Shown here one piece after another: positions 37,071-49,806 of a stretch of 64,000 nt of DNA (within the stretch, counting starts at the first letter, position 1; each line of letters opens with the position of its first letter). This DNA is from Scalesia atractyloides (taxonomy: Eukaryota > Streptophyta > Magnoliopsida > Asterales > Asteraceae). The notes beneath the pieces were generated by a model. It was given only the letters and a program-made list of their open reading frames with translations, was not told where the DNA came from and searched no databases. Where the stretch lies: assembly GCA_947069175.1 (NCBI GenBank), contig CAMTDV010000028.1, forward strand, positions 70,540,157 to 70,604,156, in the 5' to 3' direction. Made by a program: the position numbers and the translations under genes.

Positions 37071-37341
37071 CAAAAAAGTAACAAAAAAAACTATCGATAT
37101 ATGTTGGTAAATTGTCGATGCTTACCAATAGATTAATGAGTAATCTAGAAAATCTCCAAAAACAATGTCAATAATCCACTATAAATATGTCATTAATTTG
37201 TTGGTGCTTACATGCGGATTATCAATTGCAAATGTAAATCAACAAAAAACAACTTTAATCAGCAAATATCATCGAAAATTAGATACCCGTCAATAGCTAC
37301 CGAGAGGATACCAACCTGCTTTAATATTTGGATAAGATTTT

Positions 37342-37778
37342 AGCTTAGACTTATTGGACAAAGTATTTTATGAAACTCAAGAGTATTGGATGCAATTCAA
37401 ATTCAAAACACTATGAAAGTTCAAATGCTAATATCACGTGAAGTAAGGATGGGATCGGTACCGTACCAGTGCCAATAATATCAAATCTAAACAAAACTGA
37501 GTATCGTATACCGTACCAAATGTATGGATATCAATTTGTGATTCGAATGGATATCAAGAATCCTGGGGATTAGCACAAAACAGTAACTTTTTATCTTAGA
37601 CTTATTGGACAAAGTATTTTATGAAACTCAAGAGTATTGGATGCAATTCAAATTCAAAACACTATGAAAGTTCAAATGCTAATATCACGTGAAGTAAGGA
37701 TGGGATCGGTACCGTACCAGTGCCAATAATATCAAATCTAAACAAAACTGAGTATCGTATACCGTACCAAATGTATGG
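37342..37778 (+). repeat. Direct duplication, offset 251 bases
   Basis: 37342-37527 and 37593-37778 are nearly identical, both ending ACCGTACCAAATGTATGG. The bases between them (37528-37594) repeat the TRIM LTR end at 37026-37085 (GATTCGAATGGATATCAAGA). The pattern suggests a local duplication that also copied part of the LTR end. The duplicated part is the start of a GGTACC-rich MITE-like sequence. Confidence 0.8.
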
Positions 37779-38001
37779 GTACGGTACCAGTACGCGTACG
37801 AGGACTTGTACCGGAATGTAACATTTGTCAAAAACGGGTTTCCAAACCCGCTCCGTTTTGTAATCGAATATCAAGTTATAAATGTCACGTTGCGTATTTA
37901 TGGCTATTTTGATTTTTAGTGATACATAATTAATAAACAAACTAAACTATAAAAATTATAATTGATAAAAAATAAAAATAAAATAAATAAAAATAAAATA
38001 A

Positions 38002-38085
38002 GGCTGCCGGGACTCGAACCCGGGTCAGCCGGGTTGTTAACTCCAATGACTTAACACTCACACGCATAACCACTCCGCCACTTGT
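38002..38085 (-). repeat. tRNA-like module (minus strand) in the solo LTR
   Basis: On the minus strand the 3' part reads CCGGGTTCGAGTCCCGG, a perfect T arm (five base pairs, TTCGAGT loop) containing a Pol III B box. Upstream are a D-arm/A-box-like GGCGGAGTGGTTATGC and a six-pair stem around GTCATTGGAG in the anticodon-arm position. The acceptor ends (GTGGCGG versus GGCAGCC) do not pair well, so it is probably not a working tRNA gene. Confidence 0.55.
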
Positions 38086-38905
38086 TGTTTTCTGTCAACT
38101 CTAGGAAACAAATAAATCTTATCTACAAACATAAATCAACCGGTTACGCCAACTGTAACTGAAATCGGTTATCAAACGCTCAAAGACGATCTGAATACTC
38201 GCGGTTACCGACGTTTTCAATCAAGTTGCTTTGAATGAACTTGAATTCTAGAAGTGGATCGGTTTTTATAACCGAAAATCTTCAATTCCAGTTTTACTTC
38301 CATCTTTGTACTCCTTCACGACTCAAACATAATCTACAGACTTTCAATTACATTTTCGCTCAAGTTTCAGTCCGCCGGAGAATCAAATTTTACTCGCCGG
38401 AAAGTTTCTGCAAGTTGCCGGAAAACCGTATTCTCCATCAAAACGGTTAGTCTTTCAATACCGTCGTGGTCTAACAATTGTTAAGCTATTTTTAACTCAG
38501 ACCTTTCAATTGAAATCAAATTCAGACGCTGTTATCGGATAATTCCAGTTCGCCGGAAAACTTCTGGAAATCCTTATTTTCATCTGTGAAACGGTAAGGA
38601 CATTCAAACACTCTGTTAACGTTTGTTTAGCACTTCAATTCCACGATTAGCTAATCAAAACGGTTAATTTGCTTGCTCAGTTGAAGTTCATAAAAACAGA
38701 GCCGACGCCTTGCCGGAATTCCGAAATAAATCGTTCACCGGTATGTTTACTTCTAAATATCGTCTCTGCCATTTCATATTAGTCTGTACAATGTTTATCA
38801 ATCGAATTAAACAAGATATAATGGTGTAATCGCAGTCTGTAATTTTGAAATGAAGAAGACGATGATAGTTTGATTATAAGTTTAATAAAATCTGGATATT
38901 ATCTC

Positions 38906-39324
38906 GGGTTAGACACACAGTCCAGCGGTGGACTGTGTGCAAATAATACGCCCACGCCGCGAGTTCGATCCCTGATACACGCACCCTCTCCGTAATAAAA
39001 AACGTTTTATTTTTCTAACTGAACCGGGTTAACTTACGTTAGTTGTTAAATATAATAAAAATCTGTATATTAACCAAGTTAGACACACAGTCCAGCGGTG
39101 GACTGTGTGTAGCGTTAAAGCACAGGTCCCGGGTTCGAGACCTGTACATGGCACCGGTTCGATGATTTAAAATGTTTTTGAAAATAAAAGAATTTTTAAT
39201 AAGCTGAGTTAATATATAAGTATAATTAAAAACAGAATTATTTCGGGTTAGACACGTAGCTTAGTTGGTAGAGCTGCGTGCACGCGTACGGGAGGTCTCG
39301 GGTTCGAGCCTCACCCGGCGCATA
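38906..39324 (+). repeat. Three tandem tRNA-like modules in the solo LTR
   Basis: Modules at about 38906-38985, 39078-39155 and 39245-39324 repeat every ~170 bases, with AT-rich linkers that also resemble each other. Each begins GTTAGACAC. Modules 1 and 2 then have a perfect 10-pair hairpin, CACACAGTCC / GGACTGTGTG, around AGCGGT. Module 3 has GTAGCTTAGTTGGTAGAGC, a textbook tRNA A box, in a 9-pair stem. Each ends with a B-box word (AGTTCGATCCC, GGTTCGAGACC, GGTTCGAGCCT) 45-50 bases on, and T runs follow. The T stems are poor except in module 2, so these are tRNA-derived rather than true tRNAs. Confidence 0.7.
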
Positions 39325-40491
39325 CAATTACACAATAAAACCGGTCAACAAGTCAAACGGTCAACGATCAACGGTCAACGGTCAATGAAAAAAAGTCAAC
39401 ATATTTTTATATTTTTAATTATTTAATTTAATTTAAAAATCAATTAAAAATACTTAAAAATAATTTTTTTTAAAGATAGGAAATAGCCTTAAACTCACAA
39501 AAATACATCTAAAAATTCCATTAAAATCCTTAATAAAATCCACTCATTTACTATATTTTCCGTTATTTATTTAGGTTAGTAATTCTCGTTGTTCAACTCT
39601 TCCAACTCGTGCGCATCTCACCATCTCCAATCAAACGCACCCAATGTGAGTGAATCTTTACAAATTTCCCGTTTTAATCACGTTTTTGGGGTGTATCATG
39701 TGTCTTGCCACTTATTATACTTAAATCATTGTGCATACATCATATCATGAACAAATGTGTATTCAGTTTGATTCAATTGTTTGTGTGGTTATTGTTAGAT
39801 TTAATTCATTTTTTCAGTACATGCAATTTCATAGGCCGCCGCTCCCCATTACATTATGAGCGTTGAGCATGTTCCCCATTACATTATGAGCGTGAACCTA
39901 GCGTGTCAACATACGATCGGCTCCGTTTGATTGAGCCTTGATCGCACAGACATTTATCATTTTCAGTACATGCAATACGATCGGCTCCGTTTGATTGAGC
40001 CTTGATCGCACAGTTTCATTCATGTTATATATTTATGCAAGTTGATATGTTATGGTATGCTGTTGGTATGTTATTGTATGTTATAGTTTGTGGTTAACAT
40101 TGTTACTGATTGATTATTTACATTTGCTCACTTATGATTATGCACAATTTTTCCTTGATAAAATAACAAGAAAATCAATTATAAATTTTTATCTAACAAG
40201 GTTCACTCGCCAACTTATGTTGACCCAAAAACCCCCATTTTTACACATGATACAGGTGAACCAGCTGCAGCCAGAAACACATAGGATTGGCCTAGAAGAA
40301 TAAAATGGTTTAGAGCTTGGAATTGTTTAGTTGGTTATTTTTCTTTGTATTTATATGGACATGTTTGGATTATTGAGAATGTAATTTTGATTTAAATAAA
40401 TATGAAACATAATAGTAATATCATCAGCTTTGGTGATAACCCAATTATGCCCCGACTCTTATTCCGCTGCGGGTCGGGGTGTGACACGGAA

Positions 40492-41480
40492 TTTCGGTAC
40501 GATACATGTTTTGGTACCATTTGCTAAATATTTTCCGTAAACTCTATTGTCTTGGTACCGGTACGAGTACTTAATAGGCTAAATCAATACGAGAACCAAT
40601 ACAGTACAAATACAAAATAGGCAACATCAGTACATGTACTACTATTCAAGAAACTATAATACCATAACATACTAAGTAGTACGAAAATACAGCAAAACAT
40701 CAATTTCATTTGTGATTAGTAGACCATATTACCGAAACCAAAACATTCCAAATGTCGATAAAACCTTATCAAAATGATTAAAAAAATAATAAACCAACGC
40801 AAAAAATGTTAGTATTCACTTAATCCTCGCTAATCGCTTTGCATTTTCCATTTTACTCTTTCCTTTGGTTTGTTTATCGCATCCTTAATTTTTGTTGAAA
40901 AACACGAAAGAAAGTTAACTCATATTATTCTTTTTTTGAACGACAACTCACATTATTTAACAACCAAACAAATTAAAAAAATAATAAGAACTACTGGTAC
41001 CTATGGTAATATCATCATCTTTTAATATATCGCCTATATCATCCATAAATGGCTTTCTCGATTTTCTCACCCAATCTTGAGTGCAATTAAAGCTTCGACA
41101 ATGTTAGTTGACAACCTTGTTCTATATGCGTCTAGTACATGACCACCCCGTACTAAATGCTGACTCCGATGCGTCTGTGGAAATTTGAATTGCGAAGATA
41201 TCAAACCAAGATACAAACTTAATAAACATAAATAATGTAACAAATTTTGAAACAATCAAAATCATTTTACCTTAAGCTATTTGAGATACACTTGGGAGTC
41301 TAATAGCATTTTGTTTCCAGCCGATAAGTGTGTTAAACAACTCTGTAAAGTCGACTCTTGTCTCTTATAGGTACCTCTTTAGCTCTGTTTCTCTTGCAAC
41401 TGAGTTACTTTCTTCTACATTTAGAAACTTCGTTAAAAGTTATTCCCACCATCACATTCCACAACATCTTCGTTACGTGC
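40492..41480. other. Spacer, continuation of the GGTACC-rich repeat
   Basis: 40492-40630 continues the GGTACC-rich repeat interrupted by the solo LTR. The rest is AT-rich with no supported gene. Confidence 0.5.
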
Positions 41481-44355
41481 TGTAATGTTCCGTATTTTTT
41501 TATTCTTTTTCAATTATTTTTAATTCGTATTTTCATTTCAATCCTTGTAATTCGAGACTTAATCACAGTGAAATCGCATTTTATATCATACTTGTTTAAT
41601 CATGCATGCACAATACGCAAACGATCACGAAATACACATTTATATTTAAAACCGAGCCATACAACGAGATCATAATTTCTCGAAATTATATTCAAACATG
41701 TTCATACATTACACAAATTTAATTACACCTTAAAATGTCCAAAACATGTCTAACTATACGTTTATGGCCCCAAATAGCAACAAGCCTAACCACAAGGGTT
41801 TAAAATGAATTTTTGGATTTTTTAGGGCCTTGCGAACCGCACACAAAATGTCACACCCCAACCGATGGCAGAAACATCAGGATGAGATGAACAAATTGCT
41901 CAAAACTTCATAACGCTATGTGACAAATAGATTAAATTCAAATTCCATTCAAGACTAAATTGTCATACAAAAATTTCAAATAGTAGTCAACAATTGTTTC
42001 AAAACGACATAACATCAAAATAAATAAATTAATCTAGGTGTGTATCTAAGCAATCCTACTAGATTTCTTGCATCATCAGCTTTCCTGCAACATGTATTAA
42101 AAGCATAGATCAATACGAAAGTATTGGCGAGCATACAAGTTTGAAAATAAAATCTAAGTGTAAGAGTTTATTTCAATGATGACGGGAGATAATAAAGCTG
42201 AATCGCATATATATGTAGACGACTCTCACATAATAATAGCATATAATTGAATTCCTTAACTAGCATGCATAGTAACATAATCATAACAATGTCGTGAGAA
42301 TACAAATTAAAACTAATAAGCATAAACAACTCAAACGTAACAAGTAACATGTATAAATGAGTTTAATCTAACACATATAATTCACATAAGCTTATTTTGA
42401 TAACCCGTTTGGTATTGGGAACACATTTAATCTTGTTAAAAATAAATTTTGTAATTTATACATGTTGCACCCCAAAATGCGTTAAAGTGCAAAAAGGGGT
42501 CGAGTATGCTCACATTTTACGAAGCGTCCTTTAGTATTCCGCGAAATGTTGAAGGGTTCGACACCGCAACGCCGAGGTCATCATTCATGAGCAAACAAAG
42601 GTACAAAAGTGTTATTAAAATGAATATACGTTCTTTTTTATTTTATAAACTCCTTCGAGTCTCGTTACATTTTCATTAGTGCTTCGATAAATAGGTAGAT
42701 GTATATAAATGTAAGTATATTTATATATGTGTATTTCTAACGAAAATCGGTCAGAGTTTTCCCTGTTCTTGGACGATCCCGACAATCAAAGTTGTCGTTA
42801 AATGTTTTCAAAACACAACAAGTTCATCCACAATATATATAACTTTTGTCAAGTGCAAAAAACATAAATTTGTCGAACGTTAAACGGATTTTTAAACTAG
42901 TATACGACTTAGTCACGATATGTTCATTCGGTTTTTAACTTAGTGTAATTAAGTTTTAAATAATATAGGTGTGCAAGTCACAAAATTTATAGTCATGGTG
43001 ATTTGTGATCGGTTCGTGTTATATATAAAAAAAATATACATCTAACATAATAAGAGTAAATAAGTAACAAATATATATAAAACGAAAGAATGGAATTTCT
43101 TTACCGAGCCACTCGCCGACGATTGACAGGGTCTGACCCGAGTTGACCAGCTAACCAGGTTTGACTGCTAGACCCAAACCTGCTGAATCATAACCCGGAC
43201 CAAAATATGGCTCGAGCCCAAGGGAACCCGGAACTCAAGGATAACCATCACTGTCCGAGACCAAACCGAACCCAAAACCTGACTGATTCGAAACTGGATT
43301 TGAAGAAGAGAGCCTGAATCTAAGATACCAACTCCGTTGTGACCACCACTGGACCCAAATCAGTTGAAACGCAGCCGAGCCGCCGCCGCGAGCCGCTGCC
43401 GTCCGCCGCTAAACTGTTCACAGCCACTACACTGTTCACCGCCGCTAAACTGTTTATCTCTCTCTCTCGCTCATTCTTGCTGCCGCAAGCCATTGCCTGA
43501 GTGTGGTGGCCGGAGAACGCCGCGCGCCACTTGTCTAGAGCGAGGGAGAGAAGGGGAGGAAGGTGGAGATGTATGCTTGGTTGGGTTTGTCGGAAAACCG
43601 GCCGGAGAAGATGAAAAGGGGGGAGGTGGGTGGTTGTGGCGTAGTGGTCATGGTGGTGTTGCGCCGGAGCTTGACGTCGGAGCTGATTTCCGGTCGCCGG
43701 AGTTAAGGGTGAGGCAGAGAGATGGAGTGTGTGTGTGTATCCGGCGAGTGTGTGTGTGTGAGTTTAGTTATAGAGATTAGGTCTAGGGTTAGGTCTTGTG
43801 TTGGGCCCGAGGCCCGTTAACCTGTCCTAGTGTTTTTGAGCGACCCATTCGTATTTACGAGTCCTGTTTTCAAACCCGACCGTCGTGTAATGTTTTAAAA
43901 CACCGCTTTAGGGTCGGAATTATGTGAATTGATGTCGGTAGCCGATAGTGGTCGCGTTCGTTTGCCGTAAAATGCGACGTTGCTATTATTATATTACTAT
44001 TTATTATTGTTATTATTATTATTTAAAAAATATAAACAATATTAATAATGGTAATAAAAATAATTAAATAAATAAATTTGTGTATTTCCTAAAGGTATGG
44101 AGGTGCGGAAATATGAGGCGTTACAGTCTCCCCTACTTTAGGAAATTTCGTCCCGAAATTCATTTAAAGGAAAGACTTTAGATAAGATGGCATTTCGAAA
44201 CCTGTATGGGTATAATCAAGAAACGAGTGGTGAGTGATTAAAGTTTGTATATTGTATAAGTATGAGTATAAGTGTAAGCGTGCGTATATGCACATTCGTG
44301 CACAATACAAATGATATATTTTAGTTAACCAAGATTAACGGATTACTGGCATATG

Positions 44356-44745
44356 AATAAACAAGTCAAACCATCGTGTACCGCAATGTAGACTACCCAT
44401 CATCGTTAAAACGAAGAGGGTGTAAAATAGTTTACTTAACATGACCTCAAGAATACGGGCGGGCGTCACTCCTATAGCGCTACACAAGCGATATACATGT
44501 TAAGGTGTGGCTTGATCAAAGTTAATGACGAGTCTACCACATAAACATGTAAATAAACAAGTCAAACCATCGTGTACGCAATGTTGACTAGTCAATATTG
44601 TCGAAATATAGTGTAAAATAGTTTACTTAGTATGAAATAGTTCACTTAACATGACCCCAAGTCTCAAGGGCGGTGCGCTACTCCTATAGCATACGCATAG
44701 TGCTATACATGTTAAGGTGTGGTTTTATAACGAGTTTATCACATA
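44356..44745. repeat. Two-copy tandem repeat (~196 bp) in the nested element
   Basis: Copies start at 44356 and 44552 with AATAAACAAGTCAAACCATC and share AGTTTACTTA, CTCCTATAGC and ATACATGTTAAGGTGTGG. This is non-coding sequence between the leader and the purine tract. Confidence 0.8.
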
Positions 44746-45600
44746 TAATGTTCCAGTAATCCCAAATCAAGTATGATGTTTAGTATGCACCTATAGAATC
44801 GTTGTGTAATAGATTTAGTATAAATGCGATGTTTGTCGTGCATAAATTCGATTTTAGTATAGTGTGACATTGAAAAAAAAAATGAAGGAATAAGAATTAT
44901 ATAGCATAAAATGTAAGATAGCATAAAAGAGAGGCTTGTTAAAATGTTGGAGCGTTTCGGTTTTAGAAACTTCGACTATTCCAAAGTGACTCGTAAGTCC
45001 TTTCGAATTAGGGAGACATGATTTGGCTTAATAGGTATAATACTCTCGTCGCCAAGCGATTAACAGTACTTTACCCTTCCAGTTAGTACATGTCCCTAAT
45101 TTGATCGAAAAATACGAAACTTTGGCGAGATTGAAAATTGCGGAGCGGAACCAGTCATCAAGGTGTGGATGTCAATCCTGGCTTGACAATTTCGTCCCCA
45201 AATTATGGTTTATTGAACGTATCAAGAGATAATCTCGAATCGTCAATAAGGATCCACTAGATTATGAAATGAAACTCCCATCAAGATATGGATATCACTC
45301 CTGACTTGATGGTGAATTTCGTGCGAAATAACATGTAAAACGGATTGAAACTCGTCACCAATGGCGGGAATCACCTCTGCATTGATGAGTTATTTCGATT
45401 GTGGAACAAGAATATACTCAAAAGCGTGTGTTGTGTTTCATGTCTTAGGAAAGACATATTGTAAGTTTTAGGATCAAAAGGGGGATAAGCACGATAGAAA
45501 GAATAACATTTTAGACAAGTATCACAAATGGTCAATGGTATGGTACTCAAACTATAGACCAGGTCGAACATGACAATTCTACCTAATTCCCTATAGTTAT

Positions 45601-45616
45601 GGCTCTAATACCAATC
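45601..45616 (-). other. Primer-binding site of the nested element
   Basis: The minus strand reads GATTGGTATTAGAGCC, abutting the 45-base LTR remnant at 45617. It matches the PBS of the host element (47476-47491, plus strand) apart from two bases. Confidence 0.75.
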
Positions 45617-45661
45617 TGTCACACCCCAACCGATGTTTCCGCCATCGGTTGGGGTGTGACA
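45617..45661. repeat. 45-bp palindrome made of two inverted LTR ends
   Basis: Arms TGTCACACCCCAACCGATG and its exact reverse complement surround a 7-base loop TTTCCGC. It acts as LTR terminus in both orientations: facing the PBS on the left and the target duplication on the right. Confidence 0.9.
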
Positions 45662-46422
45662 CAAAACCCTTGCAGTTCGCGAGGGGTCTGACAACAGAAA
45701 CTTTGTAATTTTGCGAATTTGAGTTTAAATCTCACTTCCCTCTTTCCTAACTCCCAACTACCTTCACTAATCCCAAACCCTAATACCCACTTATAAATAC
45801 AACACTTCCCCACCTTCTAAACACTTTCCACACTCAAATCAGTCTCTTAAAGACTTCATAATCTTCAAAATTCTCAAGCTTAGGTAGATTCATCCAAGTT
45901 CAAAACAGTGAGTTTTGAGTTTGTTTATGCAACTTTTCTTTTTGTTCTTGCTTCTCCTTCCTTGGATAACCTCTAAGAGTGTTACCACATTTTTACCAAG
46001 GTAAAAAAAGATGATACATCACCATTTTGAGGTCCAAAGTTAGGATTTTTCTTAACTTTTATTAAAACTTTCAAACATGTTTATCTTGCTTTATATTTAG
46101 AACATCTTCAAGTTGCCAATAAATCCTTATGTTGGATAGGTTTGGATTTAAGTTTCGTTCCAGAAATCTTAGTTATATTAGTTTACATTTCATGCATTCT
46201 AAGTCACCAACTAACTTCCAAGCAAACAAAGTAAACAAACTACACCAAGTCTTCAATCATAACCATGGTTGGAAGCACTCGTCTGGTGAATTAGATGATT
46301 TAATTATGTTCTCCATATTGTATAAAGTTAATGGATTTAGGTGTGTTTTATGGCTGAAATTATAGTATTTCATGACTTTTTACACTTTTTAGGAAATTTG
46401 GACTTGGTAGCCGAACCCCACC

Positions 46423-46454
<32 letters not shown>

Positions 46455-47475
46455 CAAATCTCCAAAACCTAACCATAATATCAACCAAAATCATTGTTGA
46501 ATGTTATGTGTTAAGGTGGAAAATATCTTAGTTTTGGATTCCTTATATTGAACTTCTTATGGGTGACTTAGTACCGCATGAAAAACACAATTAACAATAG
46601 TGTCCAAAACAAGGTGTGTTTTATGTACTTTCATACGCATATAATTCTCGTTTACTTTCCAACCTCCAACTCATCATACTCATATGCCTTCATTTATCCT
46701 TTTTAGGGTAACTTGGTGATTCCACCCTTTCAAACGGCTCACTCGTATTTGTGGAACTTATCTTCGCAAACCGTGAGTATACTTGACCCATTTTTTGTTT
46801 AATCACTACTTGGGTTGTAACATGTAAACATACTAAATTCACATACAAACAATCTTATGCAAACACTCATACATGCTTAATTGATGTGCTTATTGTAATT
46901 CCATGCTTGACATTTCATGCGTATTATTACATCATTAACCTTGCAAGCCTCCTTTAACATGTATAGCCTTATAGGATTAGCACACCGCCCCGTTTGCTGG
47001 CTCATTGTTAAGTATTTAATCTTTATGGTCTTATTCACTTCGGTGATAAGATTATACTAGTGGAAACTTTTGATTGATGTTTAGTTATGCATGCTGGTAT
47101 GTAACATGATTAGTATATTTTAACATGTGGATTTGGGAACCAATTTTTTATATGTTATGTAGACAAAACTAGTATGCTCACTGACATTATTTTTGTCAAC
47201 GGATACTTATTACATGTTGTAGGAAATGTATGATGATGCCACAAGAAAACTACTTAGGCTATAATTAGAAACTCACCCAAATTTTATTTATGTATTTCAA
47301 TGTTCAGTTCTGTTTACTTTCAAGATGTTGTATTTTCTTTTGAAACAATGTATCGTTGAATTGATGAAATGAAAATTTTGAATTTTTAATTATTGTCGCA
47401 AGTTAGCGTTATAAAGTCTTTGAGCAATGTATTACGTCTCGCCTCGATGTTTTCGCCATCGGTTGGGGTGTGACA

Positions 47476-47491
47476 GATTGGTATCAAAGCC
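47476..47491 (+). other. Primer-binding site of the host LTR element
   Basis: GATTGGTATCAAAGCC directly follows the LTR end at 47475. The initiator tRNA-Met type match (TGGTATCA) starts three bases in. Confidence 0.75.
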
Positions 47492-48170
47492 ATAACTATA
47501 GGGAATTAGGAAAATTGTCATGATTTGACCTAGTCTATAGTTAAGAAACCCGCATAAGTGTTACTTGTGCTTTAATTGACCATTCCCTTGTTATGCTTAA
47601 AAATATTTGATTCTCCCAAATTTGTCGCTATCTTATCTTTTGATCTTAATACATTGCTTTTTCTAAGGCGGACCTATGCTACGACATGAAGACACTCGTA
47701 TATCACAAACGAAACGAACTCACCAAAATAGGAGTAATTTCCTCACTTTGGTGACAACTTTCAATCCGCTAAATTATTATTTTTATGAAATTATACCACC
47801 GAGTTAGGAGTGATTTCCTTGCCTTGATGACAAATTTCACTTATTTCATTCTTATGGACCCTTATCAATGAGTAGGATGTATTTCCTTACCTCGACGGAT
47901 AAGTACCAACCACGTCTTGGAACGACACAATCAAGTTAGGAGTGACTTCCACATCTCGATGACTAATGATATTCCTCGATTTTCAATCTCTCCAAAGTCT
48001 CAAATGTCCGTTTGACAAGGGGCATGTAGTAGCTGGAAGGGTGAATCCCGTTAACCGAAATTTCGGCGAGAGTATTCTACATATTTAGGCCAAAGCATGA
48101 TTCCCGAACTCGAAAGAAGTTTTGACCACTTTGAATTAGTCTTAGTTCCGTTCCAGAACATTCCAATTTT

Positions 48171-49806
48171 TTTTAAAACAAACCTCTTTTATACTTATCT
48201 ATTTTATTTATTTTATGTTTCAACACTTCACTTTCCAACTTTGAATTTGTTACATCATGCTATTCTCGCAACCTAACACGCTAATATTCGCGAACTAACA
48301 AAAAATGTAACTCTTTCATTGTTGTTAGTCTATATTCGTTACATTGTAATGACATGCTTCGTTTATGTGAAAACCACTTAACCATGTGTGCTTATGTGAC
48401 CTATAATCATACTATAATTGTGCAAAATATTTTTAACCATTGATCAAGTCTCACCAAGTTATATAATTAACTTTGTAAATAATGTTCCGTAAAAAGTAAT
48501 TTCACAACAAGAACCAAGATAACAGCAAAATACATAAAGTCATTAAGCATATCATACTTCCCCAATACTTATCATATTTATTATGAATTGCGCCGGTAAT
48601 TAGAGAAATATCTAAGTGGATCCCCATCACGTAGATGTTTGTCTACATCTAGGATTTTTCTAAAAAAAGGTGAGCCAAGGGCTTTGAAGATACCAATACA
48701 ATTTATGTATTATTCTTGATTTTTCTTAGAAATTCAACCAACAGTTTGCACACACCAAAGTCTGAATGTTCGGGCATTCTTTCTAAATCGCGGTGATAGT
48801 TATTCTCTTCAAATTCATAAGCGAAAAATACCCCTTGTTGTAGATCTATGTAAATACCCCTTGTTGTAGATCTATGTTTTCAAAAATGATCGTTGCAACT
48901 AGAAATGAATACTTGTATTGCTAGAAAAACTTACTATCATCGATATAATACTTCGACGATTGATACCCGCCTATTCATTTATGGAACCACAAAAATATAT
49001 AAAAAAACAAAAAAAAAATATGTGTCAATAATCTGATGGGGTTACCAACAAATTAACGATAGCAGTCGTAAATTAGAAAAAAAGATTAACCGAAGATTAT
49101 CACCAACAACCAGACTTTTGTTGCTAAATTCATTAACACGTTGTATTTCCATCAAAGTATCACCCGACGAATTACTAACTCTTATCCCTATTACCAATGA
49201 ATTCTGAACAGATTTACCTGTCGTGCAAAGCACTTTGTGGGTGTGTGTATATACTAGAAGGGTGTCTGCGTAATGTAATATGTTAAATTTTTAACTAATA
49301 AAAAACTATAGCTAGCATACTCAAGTTAATGCTGATAAATTGCTCGTTTTATGGCATTTTTAAAATATATTAACGCATGAAATAGTTATGGCCGTTTAGA
49401 AATTATGGTGAAAGTTCGGTTAAAAGTTAACAATATATTTTGAAAGGATTATACTATATGTTTTAAAAGTTTTAATTAATTAAACTCGCAAAATATGTAA
49501 AATTGTTTTTTTTTATTTTCCTAAAATGTATTATAATATAGTGGTAAGGATTTGTTTACAAGGGTTAAATTCCTAAGAAGGTTAAGAAGCCATAGAAATT
49601 AGACAAGTAACAATCATTAAAATCAAGGGTGAGGGTAGAAGAGTAAATTTAACAACTATTCAATTATAATAAAAAACACAATATTCCGGTAAAATAAAAC
49701 ACTATATACCATTTGTTATTTGCAAAATCTAATATCTTGTACCTTTTGTTAAACCATTTGTTATATGAAAAATCTAATATCATATACCTATTGTTAATTA
49801 AAACAT
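48171..49806. other. Spacer
   Basis: AT-rich. A short direct duplication of TACCCCTTGTTGTAGATCTA lies at 48830-48877. No gene supported. Confidence 0.45.

Larger units (their letters stand above)
37817..40486 (+). mobile_element. Solo LTR, 2.67 kb (chromovirus-like)
   Basis: Starts TGTAACATTTG and ends TCGGGGTGTGACA, the termini of the large LTRs elsewhere in the window. Both flanks are CGGAA (37812-37816 and 40487-40491), a perfect 5-base duplication. No PBS follows and no purine tract precedes, so this is a single LTR left by recombination. Host sequence on both sides is the same GGTACC-rich repeat. The interior has four tRNA-like modules and no coding frame of note. Confidence 0.85.
41849..45661 (-). 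mobile_element. Non-coding LTR element with two U5-type ends, nested
   Basis: On the minus strand it has a complete LTR (44125-41849, TGTAACGCCTC...GGGGTGTGACA, 2277 bp) at its 3' side, preceded by a purine tract AAGTAGGGGAGAC. The 1.49-kb interior is non-coding with a PBS at its far end (45601-45616). Beyond the PBS, where a 2.3-kb 5' LTR should be, there are only 45 bases. The flanks are CAAAA on both sides (41844-41848 and 45662-45666), so the whole piece was inserted as a unit. Its outer ends are inverted copies of the same 30-base LTR 3' terminus with one mismatch. It lies inside a related LTR. Confidence 0.8.
41481..48170 (+). mobile_element. Chromovirus-like 5' LTR plus leader, split by a nested element
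   Basis: LTR starts TGTAATGTTCCG at 41481, is interrupted at 41848 and resumes at 45662, ending GGTTGGGGTGTGACA at 47475. Without the nested element it is ~2.18 kb. A TATA box TTATAAATA lies at ~45790. At 47476 a PBS GATTGGTATCAAAGCC follows, then ~690 bases of non-coding leader that matches the nested element's leader in reverse. No gag or 3' LTR is seen, so the 3' part is deleted or unrecognisably decayed. The right boundary is approximate. Confidence 0.75.

Noticed and set aside
37440..37815. GGTACC-rich sequence as a promoter or satellite
   Set aside because: Similar sequence recurs at 40492-40630 and 51300-51510 in dispersed form, so a MITE-type repeat is the simpler reading; exact ends could not be fixed.
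38906..39324. Complete, working tRNA genes
   Set aside because: A and B boxes are present, but acceptor stems do not pair and most T stems are imperfect, so only 'tRNA-like' is supported.
43364..43780. 138-codon plus-strand frame rich in Arg, Pro and Gly
   Set aside because: It lies antisense within the 2.28-kb LTR of the nested element; its composition comes from G+C-rich LTR sequence and no domain is seen.
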